Positions 34,212-43,168 of a stretch of 64,000 nt of DNA are shown here, piece by piece. Position 1 is the first letter of the stretch; every line of letters starts with the position of its first letter. The translations under genes were made by a program, and so were the position numbers. The DNA is from an uncultured Opitutia bacterium (GTDB lineage: Bacteria; Verrucomicrobiota; Verrucomicrobiia; Opitutales; Opitutaceae): assembly GCA_903896015.1 (NCBI GenBank), contig CAITWF010000016.1:1-64000 (forward strand), read 5' to 3'. The notes beneath the pieces were generated by a model. It saw only the letters and a program-made list of their open reading frames with translations, had not been told where the DNA came from and did no database searches.

Positions 34212-35585
34212 ATGGAAACTTTCGATCTCATCGTCATCGGCGCCGGCCCGGGCGGTTATGTATGCGCATTTCGCGCAGCGCAGCTCGGCCTCAAGGTCGC
34301 GCTCGTTGAAAAACGCGCCACCCTCGGCGGCACCTGCCTCAACGTCGGCTGCATTCCCAGCAAGGCTCTCCTCGCCTCCTCCGAGCACTACGTCTTCGCG
34401 AAGCAGCACGCTGCCGAACACGGCGTGAAGCTCGGTTCCGTCGAACTCGACCTCGCCACCTTGATGAAGAAAAAGGACGGCGTCGTGACGAAGCTCGTCG
34501 GCGGCGTCGCCCAACTTGCGAAGGCCCGCAAGATCACCGTCCTCACCGGCACCGCGTCATTCGTCTCCGCCAACACTATCGCGGTCGGCGATCAAAACTA
34601 CACCGCGAAGAACATCGTCATCGCCACCGGTTCCGCGCCGGTCGAGCTGCCGTTCATGAAGTTCGATGGTAAGACGATCGTCTCGTCAGATCACGCGATC
34701 GCGTTTGATTCCGTCCCGAAGAAGCTCGTCGTCGTCGGTGGTGGCGTCATCGGCGTCGAACTCGGCTCGGTCTGGGCCCGCCTAGGCGCCGAAGTAACCG
34801 TAGTGGAGTTTCTTCCGAGCATCATCGCAACCTACGACACCGACATCGTGCGGAACTTCACCCGCATCATCCAAAAGCAGGGCCTGAAGATTGAAGTCGG
34901 CGCGAAAGTCACCGGCTTCGCCAACGGCATCCTCACCGCCGAGCGCGGCACCGAAAAGCTCTCTTTCTCTGCCGACAAGGTGCTCGTTGCTGTCGGCCGC
35001 CGTCCGTTCACCGACGGACTCGGCCTCGAGAAGGCCGGCGTGCAGCTCGACGAAAAGAAGCGCATCAAAGTTGACGCGCACCTCAAAACCACCGCCGCCG
35101 GCGTGTGGGCCATCGGCGATGTCGTCGCCGGCCCGATGCTCGCACACAAGGCCGAGGAGGACGGCGTCGCCGTCGCCGAATGGATCGCCGGCAAGGCGGG
35201 CCACGTGAATTGGGATCTCGTTCCCGGCATCGTCTACACCGATCCCGAGGTCGCGAGCGTCGGACTCGGCGAAGATCAGGCGAAAGCCGCGGGCATCGCG
35301 ATCAACGTCGGCAAGTTCAACTTCGCCGCCAACGGCCGCGCGATCGCCGCCGACGCCGTCGACGGCTACGTGAAGATCATCGCCGACGCGAAGACCGACA
35401 AAATTCTCGGCGCCCAGATTCTCGGTCGCAACGCCGGCGAACTCATCAGTGAAATCGTCACGCACATGGAATACGGCGGCAGCGCCGAAGACCTCGCGCG
35501 CACAATCCACGCCCACCCTACGATGAGCGAAGCCGTCAAGGAAGCCGCCCTCGCCGTAAACAAGAGCGCGATCCACGCGCTCTGA
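34212..35585 (+). CDS. lpdA: dihydrolipoyl dehydrogenase (E3)
   Basis: FAD enzyme that re-oxidises the dihydrolipoyl arm and makes NADH. The 457 residues start with the FAD Rossmann motif [16 protein letters not shown]. The redox disulfide is C42-C47 ([13 protein letters not shown]). The NAD motif is [16 protein letters not shown]. The second FAD segment is [20 protein letters not shown]. The catalytic His-Glu pair lies in [15 protein letters not shown]. The ATG at 34212 is used because the longer frame passes through the repeat upstream. It likely serves the 2-oxoglutarate complex and perhaps the E1 at 54 kb. Confidence 0.96.
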   Translation: METFDLIVIGAGPGGYVCAFRAAQLGLKVALVEKRATLGGTCLNVGCIPSKALLASSEHYVFAKQHAAEHGVKLGSVELDLATLMKKKDGVVTKLVGGVAQLAKARKITVLTGTASFVSANTIAVGDQNYTAKNIVIATGSAPVELPFMKFDGKTIVSSDHAIAFDSVPKKLVVVGGGVIGVELGSVWARLGAEVTVVEFLPSIIATYDTDIVRNFTRIIQKQGLKIEVGAKVTGFANGILTAERGTEKLSFSADKVLVAVGRRPFTDGLGLEKAGVQLDEKKRIKVDAHLKTTAAGVWAIGDVVAGPMLAHKAEEDGVAVAEWIAGKAGHVNWDLVPGIVYTDPEVASVGLGEDQAKAAGIAINVGKFNFAANGRAIAADAVDGYVKIIADAKTDKILGAQILGRNAGELISEIVTHMEYGGSAEDLARTIHAHPTMSEAVKEAALAVNKSAIHAL

Positions 35586-35609
35586 TCCGACCGGCTCTTG
35601 GTCAACCGT

Positions 35610-37922
35610 TCACGGATCCATTGGATCCGGCTGCGCCTTGGCCCAAGCTTCGGCGCGCAGCATCAATTCCTGAAAGTGCGGGTCGTTCCGTATCGGGGCG
35701 TAGGCGAGATTGCAGCGTAGGTCATAGCCATTGAAATTGAATCCTTCCGTCTCCATTTCGCGCAAAATCGCGATCGCCTCGTCAGCCCTGCCGAGACGTC
35801 CGTAGGCTGGCGCAGCCCAAAAGCTGAAAAGGAACATGCGCCGGGAGGCGCTGGGCCCGTGCTGCTCTTCTCGTCTCCACTCCTCCAGCAAAGCGAGTGC
35901 CTTCTCGCTGTGACCAAGAACGATTTCTGCGTTCACTGCATCCAACCGCACAAACGGAGCACGATTGCCGCGGGAAAATTCCTTTTCGGCATCAGCACGA
36001 AGTTTTTCCGCCCAGCGGCGCGCCAAGTCATTCAGGCCAACCGCCTCGGCCAGAAAAATCACCTGATATGAAAGATCCTTAGGCAGAGCCGCCAAGACCT
36101 CGATCTCGGCGCGCGCCTCGCGCAGACGCCCCAACTCGGCCAATTCGATCGCCCGCCAAGGCGCTATCCCCGCTTGCCCCGCCGGTGCTCGTCCAATGAC
36201 CGACAACGCCGCTTCAGGCCCACGCCAACATAAGCGTAGAAACACGCGGTTGCCGAACGGAATCACAAATCCGGGCCCCTGAATTGACATGGCTCGCGCA
36301 AAAAGCCGGTCCGCCTCGGCAAATTCACCTCTCACAAGATATTCGATGGCAATTGCATTGAGGGAATCGCCATTTTGCGGATCGAGACTGAGCGCCTCGC
36401 GATAAAAGCGAGATGCTTCCGGCCAATTTCCGGTTTCCTCTTCCAAGTATGCTTGCGCCTTTCGCAGCTCGGCTGTGCCGGCTTGCAGTCCTTCGGCCCG
36501 AGTTAGGTCGCGTCGCGCCGCGGCCAAATCGCGCTCGACGTTGCGAACCCAGTTGGCCCGCATGATGAGCGCCTCGGTCAAATTCGGCTGCAGAGACAGC
36601 GCCTGATCGATGGCCTCGCGCGTGCCGTTGACCACGTCCGCGCCGCGATCGGTGAGACCGCCATAGTTCCGAAATCGCGTTTCCGCGAGCCGCGCCCAAG
36701 CCAGAGCAAACGTTGGATCGGAGGCGACGGCTTGCTCGTATAGTCTGGTTGCATCGCCCGCATATTCAGCGGAGCGGGTTTGCAGCGCTCGGCCGCGAAG
36801 ATAAAAATTGTAGGCGTCGGAATTCTTCGTGAGCACCTCGACGCTACTAGCGAGCTGCCGGCGCGTGAGCTTCTCGACGACGGCGCGGGCGACCTTGTCG
36901 TAAAGGGTGAAGATGTCGGTGATTTCCTCAGTGAACGTGCCGAGTTCCTCGCTCGCGTTGTCGGCCACGCGCGTGAGCGAGACGCGAATCCGCACTTTCG
37001 TGCCAGAGCGCTGCACGCTGCCCTCGACGAGGCGGGAGACACCAAGCGCCTTTGCGATTTCAGCGGCGGAGGCGTTCTTGCCCTTGAATGAAAACGACGA
37101 CGTGCGTCCCGGCACGCGCAAGTCGCGCTCGCGCGCGAGCGCGTTGAGAATTTCCTCCGTCAGCCCGTCCGAAAAATACTCCTGGTCCTTGTCGCCGGAG
37201 AGATTCGCGAACGGCAGGACGGCGACGGCTTTGTTATCCAAACTCGGCGCGGGAGCAACGGGTGCGGATGCCACCGGCGTAGGTTTGGCGGGAGCTTCGG
37301 CAGCCGCCGGCGCGGACGATTTTTTCGAGACGAGCAACGCCGTCGCGATGGCCACGATGATCGCGAACGCCCCGGCGCCCCACACTCGCGGCGGGCGCCT
37401 CCGTTGTTGGGGCGTGGCTCGACCACGCCCGTTTCGGTGGGCGCGCACGAGGCGCGCCCCTACCACTAAACCATTCGGCCCAGCCTCTCCGCCCAGCAAC
37501 GTTTTCACCCGCGCCACAAACGCCGGCGTCGCCTCGCCGTCCGGCAGACGCGTCCACTGCACCGCGCGAAATTCTCCCGGCACCTTCGCCTCAAGGTCGC
37601 GCGTGGCATCAATCACCACGGGCAGCAGGAACGCCTTTTCCTCCGCCATCGCGTGCGTGCGTTGGGCAGCGAGTTTCCACTCGATGCGGAAATATCCCTC
37701 GAGCCGCGCCTGCGTGGCGGCGGAAATCACCGGCACAAACAGCGCGCACTCGGCGATCTGTTTCCGAATCTTCGCATCCCAGGCGTCGCCACCGACGAGA
37801 TCATTCTGATCGAACCACACTTCGACGCCAGCGGCCCGCAGCGCCTCGGTCATGCACGCCACCGCTGCCGCGTCTTGCGACGCGTAGCTGAGAAAAGCCG
37901 CACGGCTGACTTCGACTGGCAT
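35610..37922 (-). CDS. TIR domain - membrane helix - TolB-like - TPR protein
   Basis: A 770-residue protein. TIR domain at residues ~7-125 (FLSYASQDAAAVACM, GVEVWFDQNDLVGGDAWDAK, LFVPVISAATQARLEGYFRIEW; the Glu of the last helix is the candidate NAD-cleaving residue). Linker at ~145-180, one membrane helix at ~181-199, then a Pro/Ala linker. A TolB-N/FlgO-like domain at ~231-345 has the signature AVAVLPFANLSGDKDQEYFSDGLTEEI. TPR-like helical repeats run from ~370 to 770. The TIR domain is predicted cytoplasmic and the sensor part exported. Residues 154-172 are encoded by a family B repeat. Two relatives lie at 45.5-46.5 kb (broken) and 52-53.9 kb. Stress sensor or defence protein are both possible. 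Confidence 0.85.
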   Translation of the reverse strand: MPVEVSRAAFLSYASQDAAAVACMTEALRAAGVEVWFDQNDLVGGDAWDAKIRKQIAECALFVPVISAATQARLEGYFRIEWKLAAQRTHAMAEEKAFLLPVVIDATRDLEAKVPGEFRAVQWTRLPDGEATPAFVARVKTLLGGEAGPNGLVVGARLVRAHRNGRGRATPQQRRRPPRVWGAGAFAIIVAIATALLVSKKSSAPAAAEAPAKPTPVASAPVAPAPSLDNKAVAVLPFANLSGDKDQEYFSDGLTEEILNALARERDLRVPGRTSSFSFKGKNASAAEIAKALGVSRLVEGSVQRSGTKVRIRVSLTRVADNASEELGTFTEEITDIFTLYDKVARAVVEKLTRRQLASSVEVLTKNSDAYNFYLRGRALQTRSAEYAGDATRLYEQAVASDPTFALAWARLAETRFRNYGGLTDRGADVVNGTREAIDQALSLQPNLTEALIMRANWVRNVERDLAAARRDLTRAEGLQAGTAELRKAQAYLEEETGNWPEASRFYREALSLDPQNGDSLNAIAIEYLVRGEFAEADRLFARAMSIQGPGFVIPFGNRVFLRLCWRGPEAALSVIGRAPAGQAGIAPWRAIELAELGRLREARAEIEVLAALPKDLSYQVIFLAEAVGLNDLARRWAEKLRADAEKEFSRGNRAPFVRLDAVNAEIVLGHSEKALALLEEWRREEQHGPSASRRMFLFSFWAAPAYGRLGRADEAIAILREMETEGFNFNGYDLRCNLAYAPIRNDPHFQELMLRAEAWAKAQPDPMDP
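37407..37463. repeat. family B repeat inside the TIR-TPR gene
   Basis: On the minus strand it opens GTAGGGGCGCGCCTCGTGCG and closes with GAGCCACGCCCCAAC, the same two ends as the intergenic copy at 34130-34198. It is translated in frame as residues ~154-172 ([19 protein letters not shown]) between the TIR domain and the membrane helix. The paralogue at 51967-53886 lacks this stretch. Confidence 0.8.
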
Positions 37923-37978
37923 TGGTGGAAAAGCCGACTAGCAGTGGCAATCGATGCGAGGCCTGACGAGAGGAAATG

Positions 37979-38038
37979 TCGGGGCTCGCCGTGTGCGCGG
38001 CTTGCGATGGGCGGCCGCGGACGAGCAGCGCCCCTCCG
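37979..38038. repeat. decayed family B-like repeat in the intergenic region
   Basis: GTCGGGGCTCGCC...GACGAGCAGCGCCCCTC retains the ends and length of family B but has many changes. It lies in the 236-base region upstream of the TIR-TPR gene. Nothing else is recognisable in that region. Confidence 0.45.
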
Positions 38039-38158
38039 AATCGCTACGAAAGCACCGAAACGCCACAACTCGCCCCCACCTGCACACTCGCCGAGATTGC
38101 CGGGCGAACAGTTCGCGTTGTGCTCGCCGCACCGATGGCACCCGACTGAGCTGGCCTC

Positions 38159-38776
38159 GTGAACTCGCCACCCAATTCCGTGTTGGAAAAAATCCGCACA
38201 GCCGCATCCGCCACGACACCCGAGGCACTGGCGAGCGATGAATCCTTCTGGGCCGTCGTGCGCGCGGAGTTCGCGCGGCCGGAGGATTTTATTCACCTCG
38301 AATACGGGTTCTACCATCCCGCCTGCCACGCCGTAATCGCCGCGGAAATCGCGACCATCACGGAAGCTCAGCGTCGCGGCTCGCACTACAAGCGCCACGA
38401 AATGACCGCCGAGCGCGAGGCTGCGCGCACCGATCTCGCGCGTCTGGCGGGCGCGAGTCCAGAGGAGGTCATCCTCACGCGCAACACCACCGAGGCCTTC
38501 AATATCATCCTGCGCGGACTCCCGCTCGCACGCGGCGATGAAATCATCCACTCCGATCTGGACTACGGCGGGGTCGTCGAGGCCCTTGAGCAGCGCGCGC
38601 AACGCGACGGCGTGGTGCTGCGCCCCGTCTCGCTTCCGCCCGAGCCCAGCACCGACGCCGAAGTGATCGCCCGCTTCACTGCTGCGATCACGCCACGGAC
38701 GCGCGCCATCCTGATCACCCACCTGATCAATCACGCATGTCTGGCAAGAGACCTGCTATCCTCCTTTGTCGGCTAA
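38159..38776 (+). pseudogene. truncated class V aminotransferase (N-terminal half only)
   Basis: 205 codons from a GTG. Residues ~20-190 match the N-terminal half of PLP-dependent class V aminotransferases (isopenicillin-N epimerase / cysteine desulfurase-like): FIHLEYGFYHPACHAVIAAE, REAARTDLARLAGASPEEVI and LTRNTTEAFNIILRGLPL, then GDEIIHSDLDYGGVVEAL. The family continues for about 200 more residues, including the PLP lysine. Here it breaks off just after ILITHLINHA and ends with an unrelated 12-residue tail. Without the lysine it cannot be a working aminotransferase. The next gene starts 10 bases later, so the break is probably an old deletion that joined the two. Confidence 0.8.
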
Positions 38777-38785
38777 AACCTCTTC

Positions 38786-40231
38786 GTGTCGCTCCTAAAC
38801 TCCCACTACGAACTCGGCCACTTCTTCGACGAGATGTTTGCGTCTTGCGACCAGGTGCGACCGCACTATCGCCGCCTGAGCGAACGTCTCGGCACGTTGC
38901 CGTTGAAAGAATTCGACCAACGCCGCGCCGCGGTCGACCTCGCGTTTCTACGGCGAGGCGTGACGTTCACCGTCTATCACGACAACGCCGGCACTGAGCG
39001 CATTTTCCCGTTCGATCTCATCCCGCGCATCATTCCCAATTCCGAATGGCAGCGGATCGAAGCCGGACTCGTGCAACGCATCACCGCGCTGAACCTGTTT
39101 CTCGACGACGTTTACCACAGCCAGAAATGCCTGAAGGATAAAATCATCCCAGCGCAGCTTATCCTCGGCGCGAAACATTTCCGGCGCGAGTTCATGAACT
39201 TCACGGTGCCGCGCGGCATCTACGTCCACATCTGTGGCACCGATCTGATCCGCGACGCGCAGGGCAATTACCTCGTGCTGGAGGACAACCTCCGCTGCCC
39301 GTCAGGCGCGAGCTACATGCTGGAAAATCGCTCGGCGATGCGCCGCGCGTTTCCGAATCTTTTCCAAAGCTACGGCGTGCGGCCCGTCGAAACCTACGGC
39401 GACGACTTGCTGAAGGCGCTCCTCCACCTCGCGCCCGATCACAACGACAAGCCCAACGTCGTCCTGCTCACGCCCGGCGTGTTCAACAGCGCGTATTTCG
39501 AGCACTGCTTCCTCGCCCGCCAGATGGGCATCCCGATCGTCGAGGGCCGCGACCTCGTCGTGCGCGACACGCGCGTCTACATGCGCACCACCGCCGGACT
39601 CGTGCCCGTCGACGTAATTTACCGCCGCATCGACGACGATTTCCTCGACCCGACCGTCTTCCGGCCCGATTCGATGCTCGGCGTGCCCGGACTCGTCGCC
39701 GCCTACCGCGCCGGCACCGTCGCGCTCGCCAATTCCATCGGCACCGGCATCGCCGACGACAAAGTCATCTACGCCTTCGTTCCAAAACTGATCAAATACT
39801 ACCTGGACCAGGATCCGATTCTGCCAAACGTAAACACGTTCCTCGCCTCCGAGCCCCTCGATCGAAAGCACATTCTGGAGAACATTGAAAACCTCGTCGT
39901 CAAGTCCGCCAACGAAGCCGGCGGCTACGGCATGTTGATCGGCCCGGCCTCGTCGAAAGAGGAGTGCGCCAAATTCCGCGAGCAAGTTGCCGCCAACCCG
40001 CGCAACTTCATCGCGCAAGACCCGATCATGCTCTCGCGATCGCCCACGTGGTGCGACGGCCAACTCGAAGGCCACCACATCGATCTGCGGCCCTACATTC
40101 TTTACGGCGACAAAATCACCGTAACGCCCGGCGGCCTCACGCGCGTCGCGCTCCGCAAAGGCTCGCTCGTCGTCAACTCGTCGCAGGGCGGCGGCTCGAA
40201 GGACACATGGGTGCTGCAAGGAGACCAATAA
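38786..40231 (+). CDS. circularly permuted type 2 ATP-grasp protein
   Basis: A 481-residue member of the circularly permuted ATP-grasp family (formerly DUF404/DUF407). Markers: [116 protein letters not shown], and the C-terminal [20 protein letters not shown]. Members are predicted to form amide or peptide bonds using ATP. It starts at GTG (38786) and is followed 2 bases later by the alpha-E gene, its standard partner. No member of this exact group has a settled substrate that I know of. Confidence 0.92.
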   Translation: MSLLNSHYELGHFFDEMFASCDQVRPHYRRLSERLGTLPLKEFDQRRAAVDLAFLRRGVTFTVYHDNAGTERIFPFDLIPRIIPNSEWQRIEAGLVQRITALNLFLDDVYHSQKCLKDKIIPAQLILGAKHFRREFMNFTVPRGIYVHICGTDLIRDAQGNYLVLEDNLRCPSGASYMLENRSAMRRAFPNLFQSYGVRPVETYGDDLLKALLHLAPDHNDKPNVVLLTPGVFNSAYFEHCFLARQMGIPIVEGRDLVVRDTRVYMRTTAGLVPVDVIYRRIDDDFLDPTVFRPDSMLGVPGLVAAYRAGTVALANSIGTGIADDKVIYAFVPKLIKYYLDQDPILPNVNTFLASEPLDRKHILENIENLVVKSANEAGGYGMLIGPASSKEECAKFREQVAANPRNFIAQDPIMLSRSPTWCDGQLEGHHIDLRPYILYGDKITVTPGGLTRVALRKGSLVVNSSQGGGSKDTWVLQGDQ

Positions 40232-40233
40232 TC

Positions 40234-41295
40234 ATGCCGCCCAAAAGCTCCGTCCCTCCGCTCCTCCGGCCCCAAGCCAGCGTGATGCTGTCGCGCGTCG
40301 CGCATTCGCTCTACTGGATGAGCCGCTACATCGAGCGCGCCGAAAATCTCGCCCGCCTGCTCGACGTGAATCTGCAACTCCTCCTCGACTTTCAGGGCTT
40401 CACGCAGGAAGGGGTGGAGCAACACTGGGATTCCATCCTGCTCGCGTCCGGCGACGAGGAGCAGTTCGAGAAACACTACAAGTCCACCGACAGCCGCAGC
40501 GTGACGGAATTTTTCGCGTTTGATCTGCGCAACCCGAACTCGATCCTCTCGAGTGTCTACGCCGCGCGTGAAAACGCCCGCATGATCCGCGATCAAATCT
40601 CCCTCGAGATGTGGGAGACGATCAACGAACTCTATCTCTATCTCCACGATCGCACCTCGGAGGAAATCTGGACGACGGGCGCGGCGGAGTTTTTCAACAA
40701 CATCAAGCGCAGCGCCCACCTCTTTCAGGGCCTCACCGCCGCGACCTACTCGCGCAACGAGGGTTGGGAATTCATCGAATTCGGTCGCTACCTGGAGCGG
40801 GCGGACAAAACGACCCGTATCCTCGACGTCAAATACCACATCCTCCTCCCGAGCGCGACCGACGTCGGCGGCGCGATCGACACGGCGCAGTGGCAGGCCG
40901 TGCTGCGCAGCGCGAGCGCGCTGGAGGCTTACCGCCGTTTTTACGTGCGCGAAATTCTTCCGTGGAAAGTCGCCGAGTTTCTAATTTTCTCGGATTCATT
41001 TCCGCGCTCCCTGCACTTCTGCGTCGCCGAAATCGACAGTTATCTCCGCCGCATCCTCGGTGAGACCGGTGCCCGTCCGCGCACCGAGGCCGCCCGGCTC
41101 TCGCGGCGGCTGCTCGCCGATCTGCAGTCGCTGAACATCGCGGACGTGCTGCAGGAGCACGGCCTGCACGAATTTCTGGGCGAGGCGCAGAAGACCCTTG
41201 ACCAAATCGGCGAAGAAGTGGTTCAGACGACAATGTTTTATCCCGCCGAGTCGGAGCTAGGCGAACAGCAGCAGCAGCAAATCCAGCAGCAGTGA
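40234..41295 (+). CDS. alpha-E domain protein (partner of ATP-grasp amidoligase)
   Basis: A 353-residue, almost entirely helical protein. The alpha-E signature is MLSRVAHSLYWMSRYIERAENLARLLDV, with SVYAARENARMIRDQISLEMWETIN and FIEFGRYLERADKTTRILDVKY further on. The C-terminus is a glutamine run (QQQQQIQQQ). It is always found beside ATP-grasp and transglutaminase genes, as here. The first 17 residues before MLSRV may not be translated if the ATG at 40285 is used. Function unknown; a scaffold or carrier role has been proposed. Confidence 0.9.
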   Translation: MPPKSSVPPLLRPQASVMLSRVAHSLYWMSRYIERAENLARLLDVNLQLLLDFQGFTQEGVEQHWDSILLASGDEEQFEKHYKSTDSRSVTEFFAFDLRNPNSILSSVYAARENARMIRDQISLEMWETINELYLYLHDRTSEEIWTTGAAEFFNNIKRSAHLFQGLTAATYSRNEGWEFIEFGRYLERADKTTRILDVKYHILLPSATDVGGAIDTAQWQAVLRSASALEAYRRFYVREILPWKVAEFLIFSDSFPRSLHFCVAEIDSYLRRILGETGARPRTEAARLSRRLLADLQSLNIADVLQEHGLHEFLGEAQKTLDQIGEEVVQTTMFYPAESELGEQQQQQIQQQ

Positions 41296-41326
41296 CGCCT
41301 GCGGCCCGCGCGGCCGGCTCCGCTCA

Positions 41327-42190
41327 ATGATTCTCCACCTTCTCCACCGCACGACGTTCGCCTACGCCGGCACCGCCCGCGACAGCTTCAATGAAGCTCG
41401 GCTGCGACCGATCGACGACAACCTGCAGGCATGCCGCGCGTTTTCGCTGCGCATCTCGCCCACGATCACGCCGCGCGAATATCGCGATTTCTACGGCAAC
41501 GCGGTCCACTATTTCGATATCACGGCGCCACACCGGAAGCTTGTCATCGAGGCCGAGTCGGAAATCGAGACGGTGGCCGATTTGGCGCGCGCCGCCGTGC
41601 CCGAGGTGCCGTTTGACGAACTCGCCACCTATCCCGAACGGGAATTTTATTTGGAGTTTCTCGGCCCCTCGCAATACGTCCCGGAAGCTGTCACCCTCTG
41701 GCACGAGGCGAAGGTCGCGCTGGAAGACCGGCGAACGACCGTCTTCGCCGACGCCGTGCGAATCGGACACTACATCTATACAAAGTTCACCTACAAGCCG
41801 CACTCCACCGGCGTAAGCACCAAGGCCACCGACGCACTGAAGCTCAAGATGGGCGTTTGCCAGGATTTCGCGCACGTCATGCTCGGCCTGTGCCGGCAGT
41901 CAGGCATCCCCGCGCGCTACGTCAGCGGATATTTTTTCAACAACCGCCGCCGCCCCGGAGAAATCGAGGCCTCGCACGCGTGGGTCGAAGTCATGGTGCC
42001 CGGCTTCGGGTGGGTCGCCTACGATCCCACGCACGACCGGGTCGCCGATGAGCGCTACGTGAAGGTTGCCACCGGCCGTGACTACGCCGACATCCGTCCC
42101 GTCAGCGGCACCTACAAGGGTGCGCCCACGCGATCGCTCAAGGTCGAGGTCGCCGTGCGCCTGCCCGGCACTGCTCTGACGGCACGCTGA
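41327..42190 (+). CDS. transglutaminase-like protein (first copy)
   Basis: A 287-residue protein with an N-terminal beta domain (ILHLLHRTTFAYAGTARDSFNEARLRP) and a transglutaminase/papain-like core. The catalytic Cys lies in KMGVCQDFAHVMLGLCRQSGIPARYVSGYFF, the His in EASHAWVEVMVPGFGWVAYDP and the Asp in DPTH. It may act as a peptidase or amidase on the product of the ATP-grasp enzyme. It follows the alpha-E gene by 31 bases. Confidence 0.93.
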   Translation: MILHLLHRTTFAYAGTARDSFNEARLRPIDDNLQACRAFSLRISPTITPREYRDFYGNAVHYFDITAPHRKLVIEAESEIETVADLARAAVPEVPFDELATYPEREFYLEFLGPSQYVPEAVTLWHEAKVALEDRRTTVFADAVRIGHYIYTKFTYKPHSTGVSTKATDALKLKMGVCQDFAHVMLGLCRQSGIPARYVSGYFFNNRRRPGEIEASHAWVEVMVPGFGWVAYDPTHDRVADERYVKVATGRDYADIRPVSGTYKGAPTRSLKVEVAVRLPGTALTAR

Positions 42191-42243
42191 AAAAATTCTC
42201 TCCCGCGGCACGCCGGCCGCTAGTCAGGTTGTCCGCCACTCGC

Positions 42244-43113
42244 ATGTTTCTCCGCGTCACCCACGTCACCCGCTACGATTACTCGCAGCCGGTTTCGTTC
42301 GCGCCCCACGCGCTCTACCTGCGCCCGCGCGAGACGCCCCGCCAGAAACTCCACAGCTTCGAACTCACCCTCGCGCCCGTCGCCCGCCGCATCGCCACCA
42401 ACGATGCCGAGGACAACGCCCTCGACTGGGCCTACTTCGATGCCACCACGCGATCGGCCACGCTTGAGCTTCGCTCCGATTTTCTGGTCGAGACCCTGGA
42501 TGCAAATCCCTTCGATTTTTTCCTGAAGCCCGGCGCTTTTAACGCGCCGTTCGCCTACGATAACGCAGAAGCCTACGCACTCGGCCCGTGCTTCGCCGCC
42601 CCGCACGGCACCGACCGCGCGCAGCTCGACGCGTGGCTCGCCACTCACTTCGCCGCGCCGCCGCGCGACACGATCGCGTTTCTCACCGCGCTCAATTCCG
42701 CCGTCCGCGCCTCGCTCGCCTATACGCGCCGCGACGAGCCCGGCATTCAGACGCCCACCGAAACGCTCGCGCGCGGCAGCGGCTCCTGTCGCGACTACGC
42801 GGTGTTTTTCATCGCACTCTGCCGCCAACTCGGCCTCGCCGCCCGCTTCGTCAGCGGCTACCTCCACGAACCGCCCGATCCCGCCGTGCCGAATCCGCTC
42901 CCGCCCACCATGCACGCGTGGGCCGAAGTCTACCTGCCCGGCGCCGGCTGGCGCGGCCTCGATCCGACGCGCGGCATTTTCTGCGACGACCACTTCGTGC
43001 CGGTCGCCCACACCGCACTCGCGGAAAATGTTAACCCCATTCAAGGTGGTTTCTTCGCCCAGGGTCCGACGACCTCCCTGCTCACCACCCGCCTCACGCT
43101 CGACGCTTTCTAA
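42244..43113 (+). CDS. transglutaminase-like protein (second copy)
   Basis: A 289-residue paralogue of the preceding gene. The N-terminal domain is MFLRVTHVTRYDYSQPVSFAPHALYLRPRE. The catalytic triad is in SGSCRDYAVFFIALCRQLGLAARFVSGYL (Cys), PTMHAWAEVYLPGAGWRGLDPTRG (His and Asp). The ATG at 42244 is preferred over an upstream TTG. Two different transglutaminases side by side are typical for this cluster. Confidence 0.93.
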   Translation: MFLRVTHVTRYDYSQPVSFAPHALYLRPRETPRQKLHSFELTLAPVARRIATNDAEDNALDWAYFDATTRSATLELRSDFLVETLDANPFDFFLKPGAFNAPFAYDNAEAYALGPCFAAPHGTDRAQLDAWLATHFAAPPRDTIAFLTALNSAVRASLAYTRRDEPGIQTPTETLARGSGSCRDYAVFFIALCRQLGLAARFVSGYLHEPPDPAVPNPLPPTMHAWAEVYLPGAGWRGLDPTRGIFCDDHFVPVAHTALAENVNPIQGGFFAQGPTTSLLTTRLTLDAF

Positions 43114-43122
43114 TTTCGACTG

Positions 43123-43151
43123 GTCGGGGCGCGGTCAAGCGACGCCCCGAC
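43123..43151. repeat. short inverted repeat related to family B
   Basis: GTCGGGGCG (43123-43131) and CGCCCCGAC (43143-43151) are perfect 9-bp arms around 11 bases, in the gap between the second transglutaminase and the DUF2126 gene. Confidence 0.6.
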
Positions 43152-43168
43152 GCCGAACTAAAAACTCC

